Translations under genes and position numbers: made by a program | Assembly (NCBI RefSeq): GCF_001636405.1 | Contig: NZ_KV440950.1 | Coordinates: 1,511,712-1,575,711 of the forward strand | Direction of reading: 5' to 3' | DNA length: 64,000 nt | Source of the DNA: Peribacillus frigoritolerans | Lineage (GTDB): Bacteria; Bacillota; Bacilli; Bacillales; DSM-1321 | The notes under the pieces: generated by a model | What the model saw: only the letters and a program-made list of their open reading frames with translations | Databases searched by the model: none | What the model was told of the DNA's origin: nothing | Shown here: piece after piece, positions 10,033 through 18,404 of the stretch | Position numbering within the stretch: the stretch's first letter is position 1 | Layout of the letters: each line of letters starts with the position of its first letter

Positions 10033-10494
10033 ATGGAGAATCATAGAGTGAATGTCAAAGCGGAATTATATTGGAATGAATATTGGCAAGGGAAAGATGA
10101 AAAACCCCAGTCAGTCAGTGCATGGCAATTCGGGGCAGATCCCGATCATTTGGCTCAGTTAGTGATGGATGGGATAAAAACGGCTACATGCTCTGGGCAT
10201 GTTTTTTACGGAGAGGAAAATGAACCATTACCATCCGTGGGTGATTACAGCATTATCTTAAGCAGTGAGGATTTGCCCTTAGCCATCATACAAACAGTGA
10301 AAGTCGAAGTATTGCCCATGAATGAAGTGAGTGAAGAGTTTGCGATTGCAGAAGGGGAAGGAGATCGTACCTATACTTACTGGTGGGATGCCCATGAGAA
10401 ATTTTTTAAAGAAGAACTGGACAAAATCGGGCACACCTTTAAAGAGGATATGCTGCTGGTGTGTGAGCGTTTTGAGTTGATACATGTAAAGTGA
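10033..10494 (+). CDS. ASCH domain protein
   Basis: A 153-aa protein of the ASCH family, a PUA-like fold thought to bind RNA. Typical elements are SAWQFG near residue 30, the G-K-T segment MDGIKTATCSGH, and the strand ILSSEDLPLAIIQTVKVEVL. The C-terminal YTYWWDAHEKFF is characteristic of the YhfF type. The start at 10033 has only a weak RBS; GTG 10048 is a possible alternative. No operon partner is evident. Confidence 0.85.
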   Translation: MENHRVNVKAELYWNEYWQGKDEKPQSVSAWQFGADPDHLAQLVMDGIKTATCSGHVFYGEENEPLPSVGDYSIILSSEDLPLAIIQTVKVEVLPMNEVSEEFAIAEGEGDRTYTYWWDAHEKFFKEELDKIGHTFKEDMLLVCERFELIHVK

Positions 10495-10595
10495 GTGTGG
10501 ACGGCTCGGTCGGAGAGAGCAATAAGTGTTTTTGTTCAATGATTTGCTATAATAGGTCATTGAATTAAAAAACTTATAGAAAGATAGGTATTTGC

Positions 10596-11294
10596 ATGAA
10601 AAAGAAACTGATATTCATTGGCTTGGGAATCCTGGTTGTTTTCCTGCTGTTGCTTGGTACGTATAAATTAATGAATTCGAGAACCTATCAGGTGTTCGGT
10701 GGATTAACGGATAATGTCGAGACGAATGAAAAAGTGGTCGCTTTGACTTTTGATGATGGCCCATCGAAGAATGTAAATGAGATTCTGCCGTTGTTGGCTA
10801 AATACGATGTGAAAGCTACATTCTTCCTGATCGGTAACGAAATCGAAAAGTACCCGGAGGAAGCTGGGAAAATAGCGGAAGCGGGACATCAGATTGGGAA
10901 TCATACGTATTCGCACAGGCGGATGGTGTTCAAATCGCCTTCTTATATCAAGGAGGAAATCGAGAAAACGGATAAATTGATTCAGAACGCCGGATATGAG
11001 GGTGAAATTGATGTCCGGCCTCCAAACGGGAAAAAAATCATAGGTTTGCCTTATTATTTAAATAAAAATGATAGAGAGACCATTACCTGGGATCTGGAAC
11101 CAGATAGCTATTACACTACCGCTTCTGACAAAGTGAAGTATGTGAAGGAAAATATAAAACCAGGTTCGATCATCCTGATGCATCCGATGTATGATGATAC
11201 GGGTAAAGAGCTTCAAGCGATTGAAGGGATCTTACGAGAGTTAACGAACGAAGGGTATACGTTTGTGACGGTCAATGAACTTCAGGAAATGTAG
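10596..11294 (+). CDS. Polysaccharide deacetylase (NodB domain), membrane-anchored
   Basis: A 232-aa carbohydrate esterase family 4 protein. One N-terminal hydrophobic anchor (residues 4-24) is followed by a NodB domain from about residue 45. Metal and catalytic motifs are visible: ALTFDDGPS (catalytic base and metal Asp) and HQIGNHTYSHRRM (the two metal His), with RPPNGKK and SIILMHPM later. It probably deacetylates peptidoglycan or another surface glycan outside the membrane. Single gene with its own terminator. Confidence 0.9.
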   Translation: MKKKLIFIGLGILVVFLLLLGTYKLMNSRTYQVFGGLTDNVETNEKVVALTFDDGPSKNVNEILPLLAKYDVKATFFLIGNEIEKYPEEAGKIAEAGHQIGNHTYSHRRMVFKSPSYIKEEIEKTDKLIQNAGYEGEIDVRPPNGKKIIGLPYYLNKNDRETITWDLEPDSYYTTASDKVKYVKENIKPGSIILMHPMYDDTGKELQAIEGILRELTNEGYTFVTVNELQEM

Positions 11295-11324
11295 TTTTTG
11301 GTCCAGAGGATTTTCGAAGAATCG

Positions 11325-11347
11325 GGTTGCTGCGGCAGCCTTTTTTT
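11325..11347 (+). terminator. Terminator after the deacetylase
   Basis: GGTTGC-TGCG-GCAGCC stem and seven T residues. Confidence 0.8.
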
Positions 11348-11475
11348 ATTTGATATAAAGAATAGTACAAAACATGGGCTGCATATTGTTTCTTAACGGA
11401 AGGTTGTTGTTAGGGCTTGGATTCGCATGAATTTTTCCTTAGTGGAAATAAAGCTATTAAAATGGGGCTGGTTAC

Positions 11476-11661
11476 TTGTATCGGAATAAAAACACCGCTC
11501 TGATCATGATTTTGTGTTTCCTGTTATTCCTATTTCTTGTGGTGCTCATTTTTCGCCACATCACGGTATACTTCGTGTATAGCTCGGGCATCGGCCCGTT
11601 ATTACTTATCGGGATAATGGTTTTGGCTATCGTTATGCTTTTTATCAGAGGGTATAAATAA
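11476..11661 (+). CDS. Possible small two-helix membrane protein
   Basis: A 61-aa frame with a TTG start encodes two hydrophobic stretches (about residues 8-27 and 35-57) separated by HITVYFVYSSGIG. The composition is convincing for a membrane peptide, but the RBS (GGGGCTGG) is poor, so the start and even expression are uncertain. No named family recognised. Confidence 0.4.
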   Translation: MYRNKNTALIMILCFLLFLFLVVLIFRHITVYFVYSSGIGPLLLIGIMVLAIVMLFIRGYK

Positions 11662-11700
11662 TCGCGTTTCTTCATTTTTTAGGTTTGTGCATTTTGAACG

Positions 11701-11825
11701 TTGATTTCCACTCAAGGTACTCGCTTTCCGCGGGCGTTCCGCCCTCGGCGCCTTTGCGCCTGCGGGGTCTCCCCTGGACACGTTTTTCCCGCAGGAGTCT
11801 CGTACCTTACGTTCCAATCAACTTT
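11701..11825. repeat. GC-rich palindromic intergenic repeat, copy 1 (full length)
   Basis: About 125 bp, bounded by TTGATTTCC and a reverse-complementary AATCAA end, with internal blocks CTCGCTTTCCGCGGGCG, GCGGGGTCTCCC and CCCGCAGGAGTCTCG. It is much richer in GC than its surroundings and non-coding. Other copies in the window are at 17731, 17886, 18113, 20811, 21101 and 49043. Confidence 0.85.
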
Positions 11826-11873
11826 GTTTTGAAATTTAGAAACCCCTTTTGTCTAAAAACTGGAGGCTGCTGT

Positions 11874-11897
11874 GCAGCCTTTTTTTATATGGAAAAA
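11874..11897 (+). terminator. Terminator-like hairpin
   Basis: AGGCTGC-TGT-GCAGCCT stem and T run, just downstream of repeat copy 1. Confidence 0.75.
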
Positions 11898-12027
11898 GTT
11901 CTCCGCATCGATAGACATAAAAAAATATAAAAATCAATAAAAAATTAACACTCCAACATTAGTAATATATGGTAAGATTTGAAATGGAATTATTTTCTTA
12001 TAAATTTTATTCAGGGGTGATTAGTGC

Positions 12028-15000
12028 GTGGAGTTTTTTACTAAGTGGTCGTTTAAGAACAAGGCTGCCGTTTCATTGGTAACCATATTTATTTTGATGA
12101 TAGGAGTTGTCAGTTATTTTAAACTGCCGATGGAATTTTTACCATCTGCCGATAATCCACAAGTTACGATTATCACAATGGGGCAGGGCACCGATTCGAA
12201 AACGATGGAAGCACAAGTTACAGATCCGATTGAAAGGGCAGTTACGGGCGTTAAAGGAAAGAGTTCCATATACTCCACCACTGGAGATGGTTTTTCTAAA
12301 GTAGATCTATTCTTTGAAGCCGGATCGGATATGAAACAAGCGAAACTTGATGTTCAGGAAGCATTAGGCAGTGTAGCATTGCCGCAGAGCATGGCAAAGC
12401 CTACTGTTACACAGTTAAATACGTCAATGATTCCCATTTCATTTGTATCAGTTACTTTTAAGGATGGGTTAACAGCTGAAAATATAGACTTTGCCAAGAA
12501 AGAATTGGAGCCTTTGTATAAAGATATTAAAGGGGTTTCGGATGTCCAGACATTCGGGGTTTCGCAATCCATTCTTTCAGTCAAAGTGGATAATGAAGAA
12601 TTGGCTAAAAAGAAAGTCTCCATTCAAGATGTCATGAGCGTCCTTAACGGTCAGAATGCAGCTCTGGCCGTAGGCGAAAAAGTGATTGATGGGAAGGCAA
12701 GTAACATCAAGGTTATCGGTGATTTAACAAGTATTGAAAAATTAGAAGCGCTGAAGGTGACTCCGAATGTCGCACTTGGAGAGATAGCAAATGTTGAAGA
12801 AGCGAATGATGGCAACCTCATCAGTCGTTTTAATGGAAAGGAAAGCATTGATTTAAGCATTATCAAGGACAGTCAATCAAATGCTGTCACAATCAGTAAA
12901 GAGGTTGAAAAAGTAGCGAAAGAAATTAATGAAAAGTATAGTGACCAGAAATCGACCATTTATTTATCTACAGCTGATATGGTGGAGACGTCCGTTCAGA
13001 CGATGATAAAAGAAGTTCTGTTGGGTGCGCTATTCGCTACGATTGTAATCATGGTCTTTTTACGGAATGTACGATCTACATTCATTACAATCGTATCCAT
13101 ACCGCTATCTCTTGGCTTTACGTTATTTTTGCTGTCATTGTCGGGAGTGACGCTGAATATTTTGACGCTGGGCGGTGTAGCTGTAGCGATCGGGCGCTTG
13201 GTGGACGATAGTATTGTCGTTATTGAAAACATTTTCCGGAAAATGCAGCAGGAGAAGATTTCAGTCGAATTGGTGATGGATGCAACGAAAGAGGTGGGAG
13301 TGGCAATCACAGCTTCAACCCTTACGACTGTTGCCGTTTTCTTGCCGGTTGCTTTATTGAATGGAGGGCTTCAGGAGTTTCTTCTTCCTTTTGCTTTGAC
13401 TGTCACTTATTCTTTGCTGGCTTCATTAATTGTGGCATTGACGGTTGTTCCGTTAATGAGCGCAGGATTGCTGAAAAGGACGGAGCTGCCAAAACATCGA
13501 CCGGCCAAGCGTTTTACGAAGCTGGTTACTTGGTCACTAAACCATAAATGGGTTGTCCTGATTGTTGCGATGCTGTTGTTTGTCGGTTCCATTGGTACAT
13601 ATTTTGCCATGCCAAAAGGGGCGATTGATAATTCTTCAGCAGACTATGTCTCCGTGACATTAACTTATCCAAATGATCAGCCCTATGAGAAAGTAAAGGA
13701 AAAAGCGATTGAACTCGAAGAAACGATGCAGGGTATGAGTGAAGTGGATAATATTTTCATGCAATTAGGAAACTCGCCCGAGACAGCACAATATGGAGAA
13801 GTCGCATCACCTACAGAAGCGATTTTCGGCATCCTGGTAAAGGATAAAGCAAATGTAGATGCAATCCTGAAAAAAATGGAAAAGGAACAAGAAAACTATC
13901 CTGATGCGAAGCTTACGGCCCAAGCCTCTTCCTTTATGATGGGAGCATCAAAGACGAACATTACGATAGATGTGATCGGCAGTAATGCAGAAGATTTGGA
14001 ACGTACGGCCAATAATGTCAAAGAAAGAATTCAGGATATTAAAGGAATCGAAGAGGTTACAACGAACCAGGATGAAAAGAAAACCATTTATTCATTCACG
14101 GTAGATCCGGCTAAAGGCAATACAGAACAAATCGGCCAACAATTGGGTATCATGCTTAATAAAACGCCTATCGGCCATATAATTTTACAGGATAAGCAAA
14201 CTCCTGTCGTCCTTGAACCAATCTTGGATCCTAAAAAACCAGAGGATTTAAAAAGCATTCCGATCATGACCGACGGGGGTCTAGCCCCAGTGTCAAAAGT
14301 TGCTTCTTTAAAGAGCGAAGAGAGCGCAACAACGCAGTTCCATAAAGATGGAGAAACATATCTCCAATTAACGGCAACGGTCGATCCAACTAAGCTGTCC
14401 GATATTGCAAGCAAAATAAATCTTGAGATATTTGGAGATAAAGAGAATAAAGGCCTTAGTATTCCGGATGATGTAGAGATTTTAGTCGGCGGAGCCAGTG
14501 CTCAGCAGACAGATGATTTTTCCGATTTATTCCTTACGATGTTAATATCGATCGGCATTGTCTTTTTAATCATGGTTATAACCTTTAAATCGATCAGAGC
14601 ACCGATTGCCATTCTATTTTCCTTGCCATTCGCTGCCATTGGAGCAGTATTAGGATTGGTTATCAGCCGAATTCCAGTTGATATTACAGCACTGCTAGGT
14701 GCTCTCATGTTAATAGGAATTGTTGTGACAAACGCGATTGTGCTTTTGGATCGAGTCAAACAAAACGAAGAAAAAATGATCATCCGTGATGCGATCGTCG
14801 AAGCGACAGCCACAAGATTCCGTCCAATCATAATGACGGCTGTAGCAACGATTTGTGCCATGCTGCCGCTTTTATATAAAAAGGCGGAAACAGGAAGCTT
14901 GGTTTCACAAAGCTTGGCGATCGTTGTCATTGGCGGGCTAGCTGTTTCCACACTGCTCACACTGATCGTCATTCCATGTATATACGAATTGCTGTACTAT

Positions 15001-15063
15001 AAAAAATCGAAAAAACAGAGAAGGAAAAAGAGAGAACCCGTTAACGAACAAATCGAGATGTAA
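12028..15063 (+). CDS. RND-family efflux transporter (SwrC/AcrB-like)
   Basis: A 1011-aa proton-driven exporter with the duplicated RND layout: TM1, a large extracytoplasmic loop (about residues 32-325), TM2-6, TM7, a second loop (about 530-830) and TM8-12. The proton-relay Asp pair is in GRLVDDSIVVIEN (about residue 392). In Gram-positive bacteria SwrC (YerP) exports surfactin and other hydrophobic compounds; that is the nearest named relative, though this protein is somewhat shorter. It starts with GTG after AGGGGTGATT. No membrane-fusion partner or adjacent regulator is seen. Confidence 0.92.
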   Translation: MEFFTKWSFKNKAAVSLVTIFILMIGVVSYFKLPMEFLPSADNPQVTIITMGQGTDSKTMEAQVTDPIERAVTGVKGKSSIYSTTGDGFSKVDLFFEAGSDMKQAKLDVQEALGSVALPQSMAKPTVTQLNTSMIPISFVSVTFKDGLTAENIDFAKKELEPLYKDIKGVSDVQTFGVSQSILSVKVDNEELAKKKVSIQDVMSVLNGQNAALAVGEKVIDGKASNIKVIGDLTSIEKLEALKVTPNVALGEIANVEEANDGNLISRFNGKESIDLSIIKDSQSNAVTISKEVEKVAKEINEKYSDQKSTIYLSTADMVETSVQTMIKEVLLGALFATIVIMVFLRNVRSTFITIVSIPLSLGFTLFLLSLSGVTLNILTLGGVAVAIGRLVDDSIVVIENIFRKMQQEKISVELVMDATKEVGVAITASTLTTVAVFLPVALLNGGLQEFLLPFALTVTYSLLASLIVALTVVPLMSAGLLKRTELPKHRPAKRFTKLVTWSLNHKWVVLIVAMLLFVGSIGTYFAMPKGAIDNSSADYVSVTLTYPNDQPYEKVKEKAIELEETMQGMSEVDNIFMQLGNSPETAQYGEVASPTEAIFGILVKDKANVDAILKKMEKEQENYPDAKLTAQASSFMMGASKTNITIDVIGSNAEDLERTANNVKERIQDIKGIEEVTTNQDEKKTIYSFTVDPAKGNTEQIGQQLGIMLNKTPIGHIILQDKQTPVVLEPILDPKKPEDLKSIPIMTDGGLAPVSKVASLKSEESATTQFHKDGETYLQLTATVDPTKLSDIASKINLEIFGDKENKGLSIPDDVEILVGGASAQQTDDFSDLFLTMLISIGIVFLIMVITFKSIRAPIAILFSLPFAAIGAVLGLVISRIPVDITALLGALMLIGIVVTNAIVLLDRVKQNEEKMIIRDAIVEATATRFRPIIMTAVATICAMLPLLYKKAETGSLVSQSLAIVVIGGLAVSTLLTLIVIPCIYELLYYKKSKKQRRKKREPVNEQIEM

Positions 15064-15075
15064 GGAAGTGTTAAT

Positions 15076-15125
15076 AAAAAAGTTTGTAGAGAAAAGCAAA
15101 TTTTTCTTTACAAACTTTTTTTATT
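15076..15125 (+). terminator. Terminator of the RND gene
   Basis: AAAGTTTGTA / TTACAAACTTT stem extended by GAGAAAA / TTTTCT, followed by T residues. Confidence 0.8.
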
Positions 15126-15152
15126 TAAAATAATGGTTGACTTTCCTCTAAC

Positions 15153-15276
15153 CTGTAACTAAAATGATTACAGCAGGTAGTGAACAATCGCAGGAAGCAA
15201 TCGACTGTACAGTTACTGAATGCCATGTAATTATATTGATTTTTTTTGCTCTGTATTGTAACTATTTTGGTTACAA
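15153..15276. promoter_or_regulatory. Two matching operators upstream of the DsbA-like/nitroreductase genes
   Basis: CTGTAACTAAAATGATTACAG-type dyad at 15153-15173 and a TTGTAAC/GTTACAA dyad at 15256-15276. They share TGTAACTA-N3-TG-N-TTACA. The second lies 31 bases before the gene start, over the probable promoter. The cognate regulator is not in the window; a redox-sensing HxlR/MarR type would fit the genes (inference). Confidence 0.55.
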
Positions 15277-15307
15277 GTTTAACTGATATTGAAAAGTGAG
15301 GGAATAT

Positions 15308-15961
15308 ATGATGACAGTGAAAATTAAAGCATATTCTGATTTTATTTGTCCATTTTGTTTTTTAGGTAAAGGGCCTTTGGACGAAATCGTGAAGGAAAAG
15401 GATGTAGAAGTGGAATGGATGCCATTTGAATTGCGTCCGAGTCCATATACGAAAATTGATCCATGGAAGGAACCCGATAAGTTGAATTCATGGGATTCTT
15501 ACATTCTTCCTGTTGCGAAAAAGCTAGGGGTTGATATGCGTTTACCCCGTGTCTCCCCGCATCCATATACACATCTGGCATTCGAAGGCTGCCATTTTGC
15601 AAAGGAGCACGGAAAAGGGAACGAATTCCACAACAGAGTATTTACCGCGTTTTTTCAAGAGGAACAAAATATTGAAGATATTGAAGTATTGACAAAATTA
15701 GCGGGTGAAGTTGAGCTTCCTATAGATGCCTTTAGAGAAGCGTTAGTGTCCCGAAAGTATCGGGAAGTGCACCAGCAAGCACTCAAACATGCTTATGAAG
15801 AAGCAGATATCAGGGCTGTCCCGACGTTCATTATTGGTGATGAAGTCATTCAAGGACTAGCCAGCAAAGAAAGGCTAGCGCAAGTCATTGAGAAGGAAGA
15901 AGCAAAAAATAAACGGGATGAATTTGATGGCTTGCAATGTGATGGCAAGGTGAACTGCTAA
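15308..15961 (+). CDS. DsbA-family oxidoreductase (FrnE-like)
   Basis: A 217-aa thioredoxin-fold protein with an inserted helical domain. The redox motif is CPFC (YSDFICPFCFLGKGPLDE), and the cis-Pro loop is RAVPTFIIGD. There is no signal peptide, so it acts in the cytoplasm like FrnE. The ATG at 15308 follows GTGAGGG; a GTG at 15296 lies inside that RBS. The next gene, a nitroreductase, is 51 bases downstream, and the shared operators suggest a thiol or quinone stress response. Confidence 0.9.
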   Translation: MMTVKIKAYSDFICPFCFLGKGPLDEIVKEKDVEVEWMPFELRPSPYTKIDPWKEPDKLNSWDSYILPVAKKLGVDMRLPRVSPHPYTHLAFEGCHFAKEHGKGNEFHNRVFTAFFQEEQNIEDIEVLTKLAGEVELPIDAFREALVSRKYREVHQQALKHAYEEADIRAVPTFIIGDEVIQGLASKERLAQVIEKEEAKNKRDEFDGLQCDGKVNC

Positions 15962-16012
15962 AAGCCTTTTATTAAATAAAATGAAATGAAACATAAAATT
16001 GGAGGACTCAAA

Positions 16013-16615
16013 ATGTCAGCAACTACAACTAATGTAAAAGAAGCAATCATCAATCGCCGTTCCATCCGTAAGGTGAAAAAGAACGATGATATTTCGAAGG
16101 AAAGAATCAATGAATTGTTAAAAATCGCTTTACATGCACCAACTTCATTTAATATGCAAAGCGGACGAGTGGTGGTGGTGATGGATGACCAGCATGAAAG
16201 GTTCTGGGATATTGTAAAAGAAACACTTCGTTCCCGTGTCCCGGAAGAGAGCTTTGCGGCTACTGTGGAACGACTGCAAGGATTTCGTGATGGAGTGGGA
16301 ACCATTCTATTCTTTGAAAATCAAGAAACGATAGAACAAATGCAAGAAAAAGCCCCCTCCTATATAGAACAGTTTCCATATTGGTCCCATCAAGGAAGTG
16401 CTATGCTGCAGTATGCAATATGGATGACTTTAACAGCGGAAGGCATAGGGGCATCTTTACAGCATTATAATCCGATCATTGATGAAGAAGTGATGAAAAC
16501 TTGGGATCTTCCAGGCAAATGGTCGTTGATAGCTCAAATGCCATTTGGTGAGCCGAATGAACAACCAGGAGAAAAAACGTTCTTACCTTTCGAAGAAATT
16601 GTAAAATTTTATTAA
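16013..16615 (+). CDS. Nitroreductase family protein
   Basis: A 200-aa FMN-dependent NAD(P)H oxidoreductase. The N-terminal INRRSIRKVKK and LHAPTSFNMQSGRVVVV segments form the FMN phosphate site, and AEGIGASLQHYNP is the usual later FMN motif. It resembles YdgI/YodC-type enzymes that reduce nitroaromatics and quinones. The ATG used follows TTGGAGGACTC; an in-frame ATG at 15986 precedes that RBS. Second gene of the operon after the DsbA-like protein. Confidence 0.92.
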   Translation: MSATTTNVKEAIINRRSIRKVKKNDDISKERINELLKIALHAPTSFNMQSGRVVVVMDDQHERFWDIVKETLRSRVPEESFAATVERLQGFRDGVGTILFFENQETIEQMQEKAPSYIEQFPYWSHQGSAMLQYAIWMTLTAEGIGASLQHYNPIIDEEVMKTWDLPGKWSLIAQMPFGEPNEQPGEKTFLPFEEIVKFY

Positions 16616-16661
16616 TTATAAGATTAAAGATTTAGGATAATAGATTATTAGATTAATCGAA

Positions 16662-16700
16662 AGCCCGTTTACTCTATGAGTAAAAAGGGCTCTTTTTTTC
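16662..16700 (+). terminator. Terminator of the DsbA-like/nitroreductase operon
   Basis: AGCCC-TTTACTC / GAGTAAA-GGGCT stem followed by seven T residues. Confidence 0.85.
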
Positions 16701-16802
16701 GAGGAATGAGTTTGAACGTCCCAGCAGCATTACAAACAAGGAAAATGAAGCTGAAATATACGTTCCTAATATTCATCAGCATATAATAACGGAGGTAAAT
16801 AA

Positions 16803-16832
16803 TTGACAATGAGAATCATTTTCATTTATAGT
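16803..16832 (+). promoter_or_regulatory. Fur box overlapping the flavodoxin promoter
   Basis: GACAATGAGAATCATTTTC (16805-16823) matches the 19-bp Fur consensus at 16 positions by my count. It overlaps -35 TTGACA (16803-16808) and the spacer to -10 TATAGT (16827-16832, 18-bp spacer), so iron-loaded Fur would block transcription. Confidence 0.8.
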
Positions 16833-16876
16833 GAAGTGTGTAATGAAATTAATTCTCAATTAGGAAGGTGATATAG

Positions 16877-17488
16877 ATGAAGGTATTCATTGGTTATGTC
16901 AGTTTATCCGGTAATACCGAGAAAATGGCTATAAACATAAAGAATAGAATGAAGGCTGTCGGCTGTGAAGTATATATGGAAAGATTGGATACTGTTGAAG
17001 TTGATGCTTTAAAGGACTTTGATTTGGCCTTTATTGGTTTATATACATGGAATCTTGAAGATGTACCGTATGAAGCAAACGAGTTTTATGAAGAAATTGA
17101 CCAAGTGGACTTTGCTGGAGTGAAAGTTGCGCTCTTTGGTGCCGGCGACCTGACTCATTCGAAGCCCTGCGCCGCGATAGATATCCTTTCGGATAAAATG
17201 AAGCGATTTGGATTTGATGTATATGATCGAGTATTGAAACTACACCAAGAAAGCAGTACATACGAACAATGGAGGAAATGCGAAGACTTTGCAGAGCATG
17301 CCCTTATATGGGGAAGCAATAGGAAAAAGTGGAGATTCTCCATGTGGGATCGGATGCTAGGCAGCCCCAAATACCAAAAGTCTGTATTTTTGTTAAGGAG
17401 GGTCCTTGATGATTACCCAATCAAGTGCAAAGGGAGAAGCAAAAAAAGAAGAACTTATACAAGAACTTCTGAAATTCGGGATTTTTAA
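16877..17488 (+). CDS. Flavodoxin, iron-limitation type, with a long C-terminal tail
   Basis: An FMN electron carrier replacing ferredoxin when iron is short, as YkuN/YkuP do in B. subtilis. The FMN phosphate loop is SLSGNTEKMA (residues 8-17); the aromatic loop GLYTWNLEDVPYE and GAGDLTHSKPCAA follow. Length is 203 aa, about 50 more than a usual short-chain flavodoxin; the extra tail is basic (KCKGRSKKRRTYTRT) and its last 80 bases overlap fbpA. RBS AGGAAGGTGATATAG precedes the ATG. First gene of a Fur-boxed operon with fbpA and fbpB. Confidence 0.88.
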   Translation: MKVFIGYVSLSGNTEKMAINIKNRMKAVGCEVYMERLDTVEVDALKDFDLAFIGLYTWNLEDVPYEANEFYEEIDQVDFAGVKVALFGAGDLTHSKPCAAIDILSDKMKRFGFDVYDRVLKLHQESSTYEQWRKCEDFAEHALIWGSNRKKWRFSMWDRMLGSPKYQKSVFLLRRVLDDYPIKCKGRSKKRRTYTRTSEIRDF

Positions 17489-17576
17489 AAAATATAATAA
17501 ACAACTATACGAGCTTCCGATCGTAGTTTTACAGAAGGAATTCAATCAATTGAGAGGTGAATTAAAAAATGTCTAG
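17409..17576 (+). CDS. fbpA: Fur-regulated basic protein A (FbpA family)
   Basis: A 55-aa protein beginning inside the end of the flavodoxin gene in another frame. RBS AAGGAGGGT sits 5 bases before the ATG, stronger than most in the window. The sequence KKEELIQELLKFGIFKK, then KQLYELPIVVLQKEF, matches the FbpA pattern of a short helix followed by a YEL segment. In B. subtilis, FbpA-C act with the sRNA FsrA in the iron-sparing response. Assignment is from memory of the family; the Fur box and the following fbpB support it. Confidence 0.75.
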   Translation: MITQSSAKGEAKKEELIQELLKFGIFKKYNKQLYELPIVVLQKEFNQLRGELKNV

Positions 17577-17718
17577 AAGAAGGAAATCTTATACTCAACT
17601 GCTAAAAGAAAACCGCGAGCTTCTGTTGCATGACAAAATCGAAGTGGAACGCATCTATACAAAAATCGATCAGAAAGCCATCAATGAAAAAAAGGGCAGT
17701 AAGCAAGTACAATCATGA
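17569..17718 (+). CDS. fbpB: Fur-regulated basic protein B (FbpB family)
   Basis: A 49-aa basic protein whose ATG overlaps the last 8 bases of fbpA. The N-terminal SRRRKSYTQLLKENRELLL is the FbpB signature (RKSF-ELV-ENK-ELL in relatives), followed by a charged helix. FbpB is proposed to help the FsrA sRNA repress iron-rich enzymes, acting as an RNA chaperone (established proposal for B. subtilis). RBS GAGAGGTGA lies about 9 bases upstream. Last gene of the operon. Confidence 0.75.
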   Translation: MSRRRKSYTQLLKENRELLLHDKIEVERIYTKIDQKAINEKKGSKQVQS

Positions 17719-17730
17719 TTGGTCAAAAAA

Positions 17731-17829
17731 TTTGAACGTTGCCTCCAGTCACTAGCTTGCGCCTATGGGGTCAAAGCTTGGATACGCTTTCCCCGCTGAA
17801 ATCTCGAACACCCTTTACAATTAACTTTG
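17731..17829. repeat. GC-rich palindromic repeat, copy 2 (decayed)
   Basis: A degenerate copy, recognised by GAACGTTG, the ACGCTTTCCCCGC block, ATCTCGAACACC and the closing AATTAACTTTG. It lies in tandem with copies 3 and 4. Confidence 0.6.
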
Positions 17830-17885
17830 TTTAAAAAGATAGAAATCAATTTGTCCACAGTTTTTTTTTTGGCGGTGTAAAATTT

Positions 17886-18006
17886 AGATTTCCACTTCAG
17901 GCACTCGCTTTCCGCGGGCGGTCAGGGAGCCTCCTCGGCGCGCCTGCGGGGTCTCCCTTGCCACGCTTTTCCCGCAGGAGTCTCGAACACCCGCTCCAGT
18001 CAACTT
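17886..18006. repeat. GC-rich palindromic repeat, copy 3 (full length)
   Basis: About 121 bp with all blocks of copy 1 (CTCGCTTTCCGCGGGCGG, GCGGGGTCTCCC, CCCGCAGGAGTCTCG and the closing AGTCAAC). Same orientation as copy 1. Confidence 0.85.
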
Positions 18007-18112
18007 TGAGTTTTAAAAGAAAAAACTGCTGGCTCGTCTTATTCCAAACCCTATTTAAGACTAGTTTATCCTTCATATTTTTTTCCTGTCATCCTTAATG
18101 GATGGAAGAAAT

Positions 18113-18218
18113 ATGCGACACTCCTGCCGAAAAACTGGCTAGTCGAGACCCCGGAAACGCTTGCGTCTGGGAGGCTTGGCAGGCAGTCGAAAGGGAGCGG
18201 ATTTCTGAAATCAACTGG
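18113..18218. repeat. GC-rich palindromic repeat, copy 4 (diverged, opposite orientation)
   Basis: Reads GCGACACTCCTGCCG, GTCGAGACCCCGG and GGGAGGCTTGGCAGG, then GCGGATTTCTGAAATCAAC, so it is inverted relative to copy 3 and belongs to a diverged subtype. Copies 2-4 fill most of the 17719-18404 gap. Confidence 0.6.
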
Positions 18219-18261
18219 CATGTCTGTTAGAAAAAAACTGCATGTAAAACTCTATAGTCTG

Positions 18262-18294
18262 AACCGAAATCCTTTTGTAGATTTCGGTTTTTTC
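18262..18294 (+). terminator. Terminator-like hairpin
   Basis: AACCGAAATC / GATTTCGGTT stem, 8-base loop, T-rich tail. It could end the flavodoxin-fbpA-fbpB transcript after reading through the repeats. Confidence 0.8.
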
Positions 18295-18404
18295 TTTTGG
18301 TTCTGTTATTGAACGATGTTGATTATATTCAACAAAAGAAGGAGGTATTTTCCGGTTGGTTGCCGAATAAAAATCCTTTAGGTAAAACTTAGGGGGAGTG
18401 CAAA

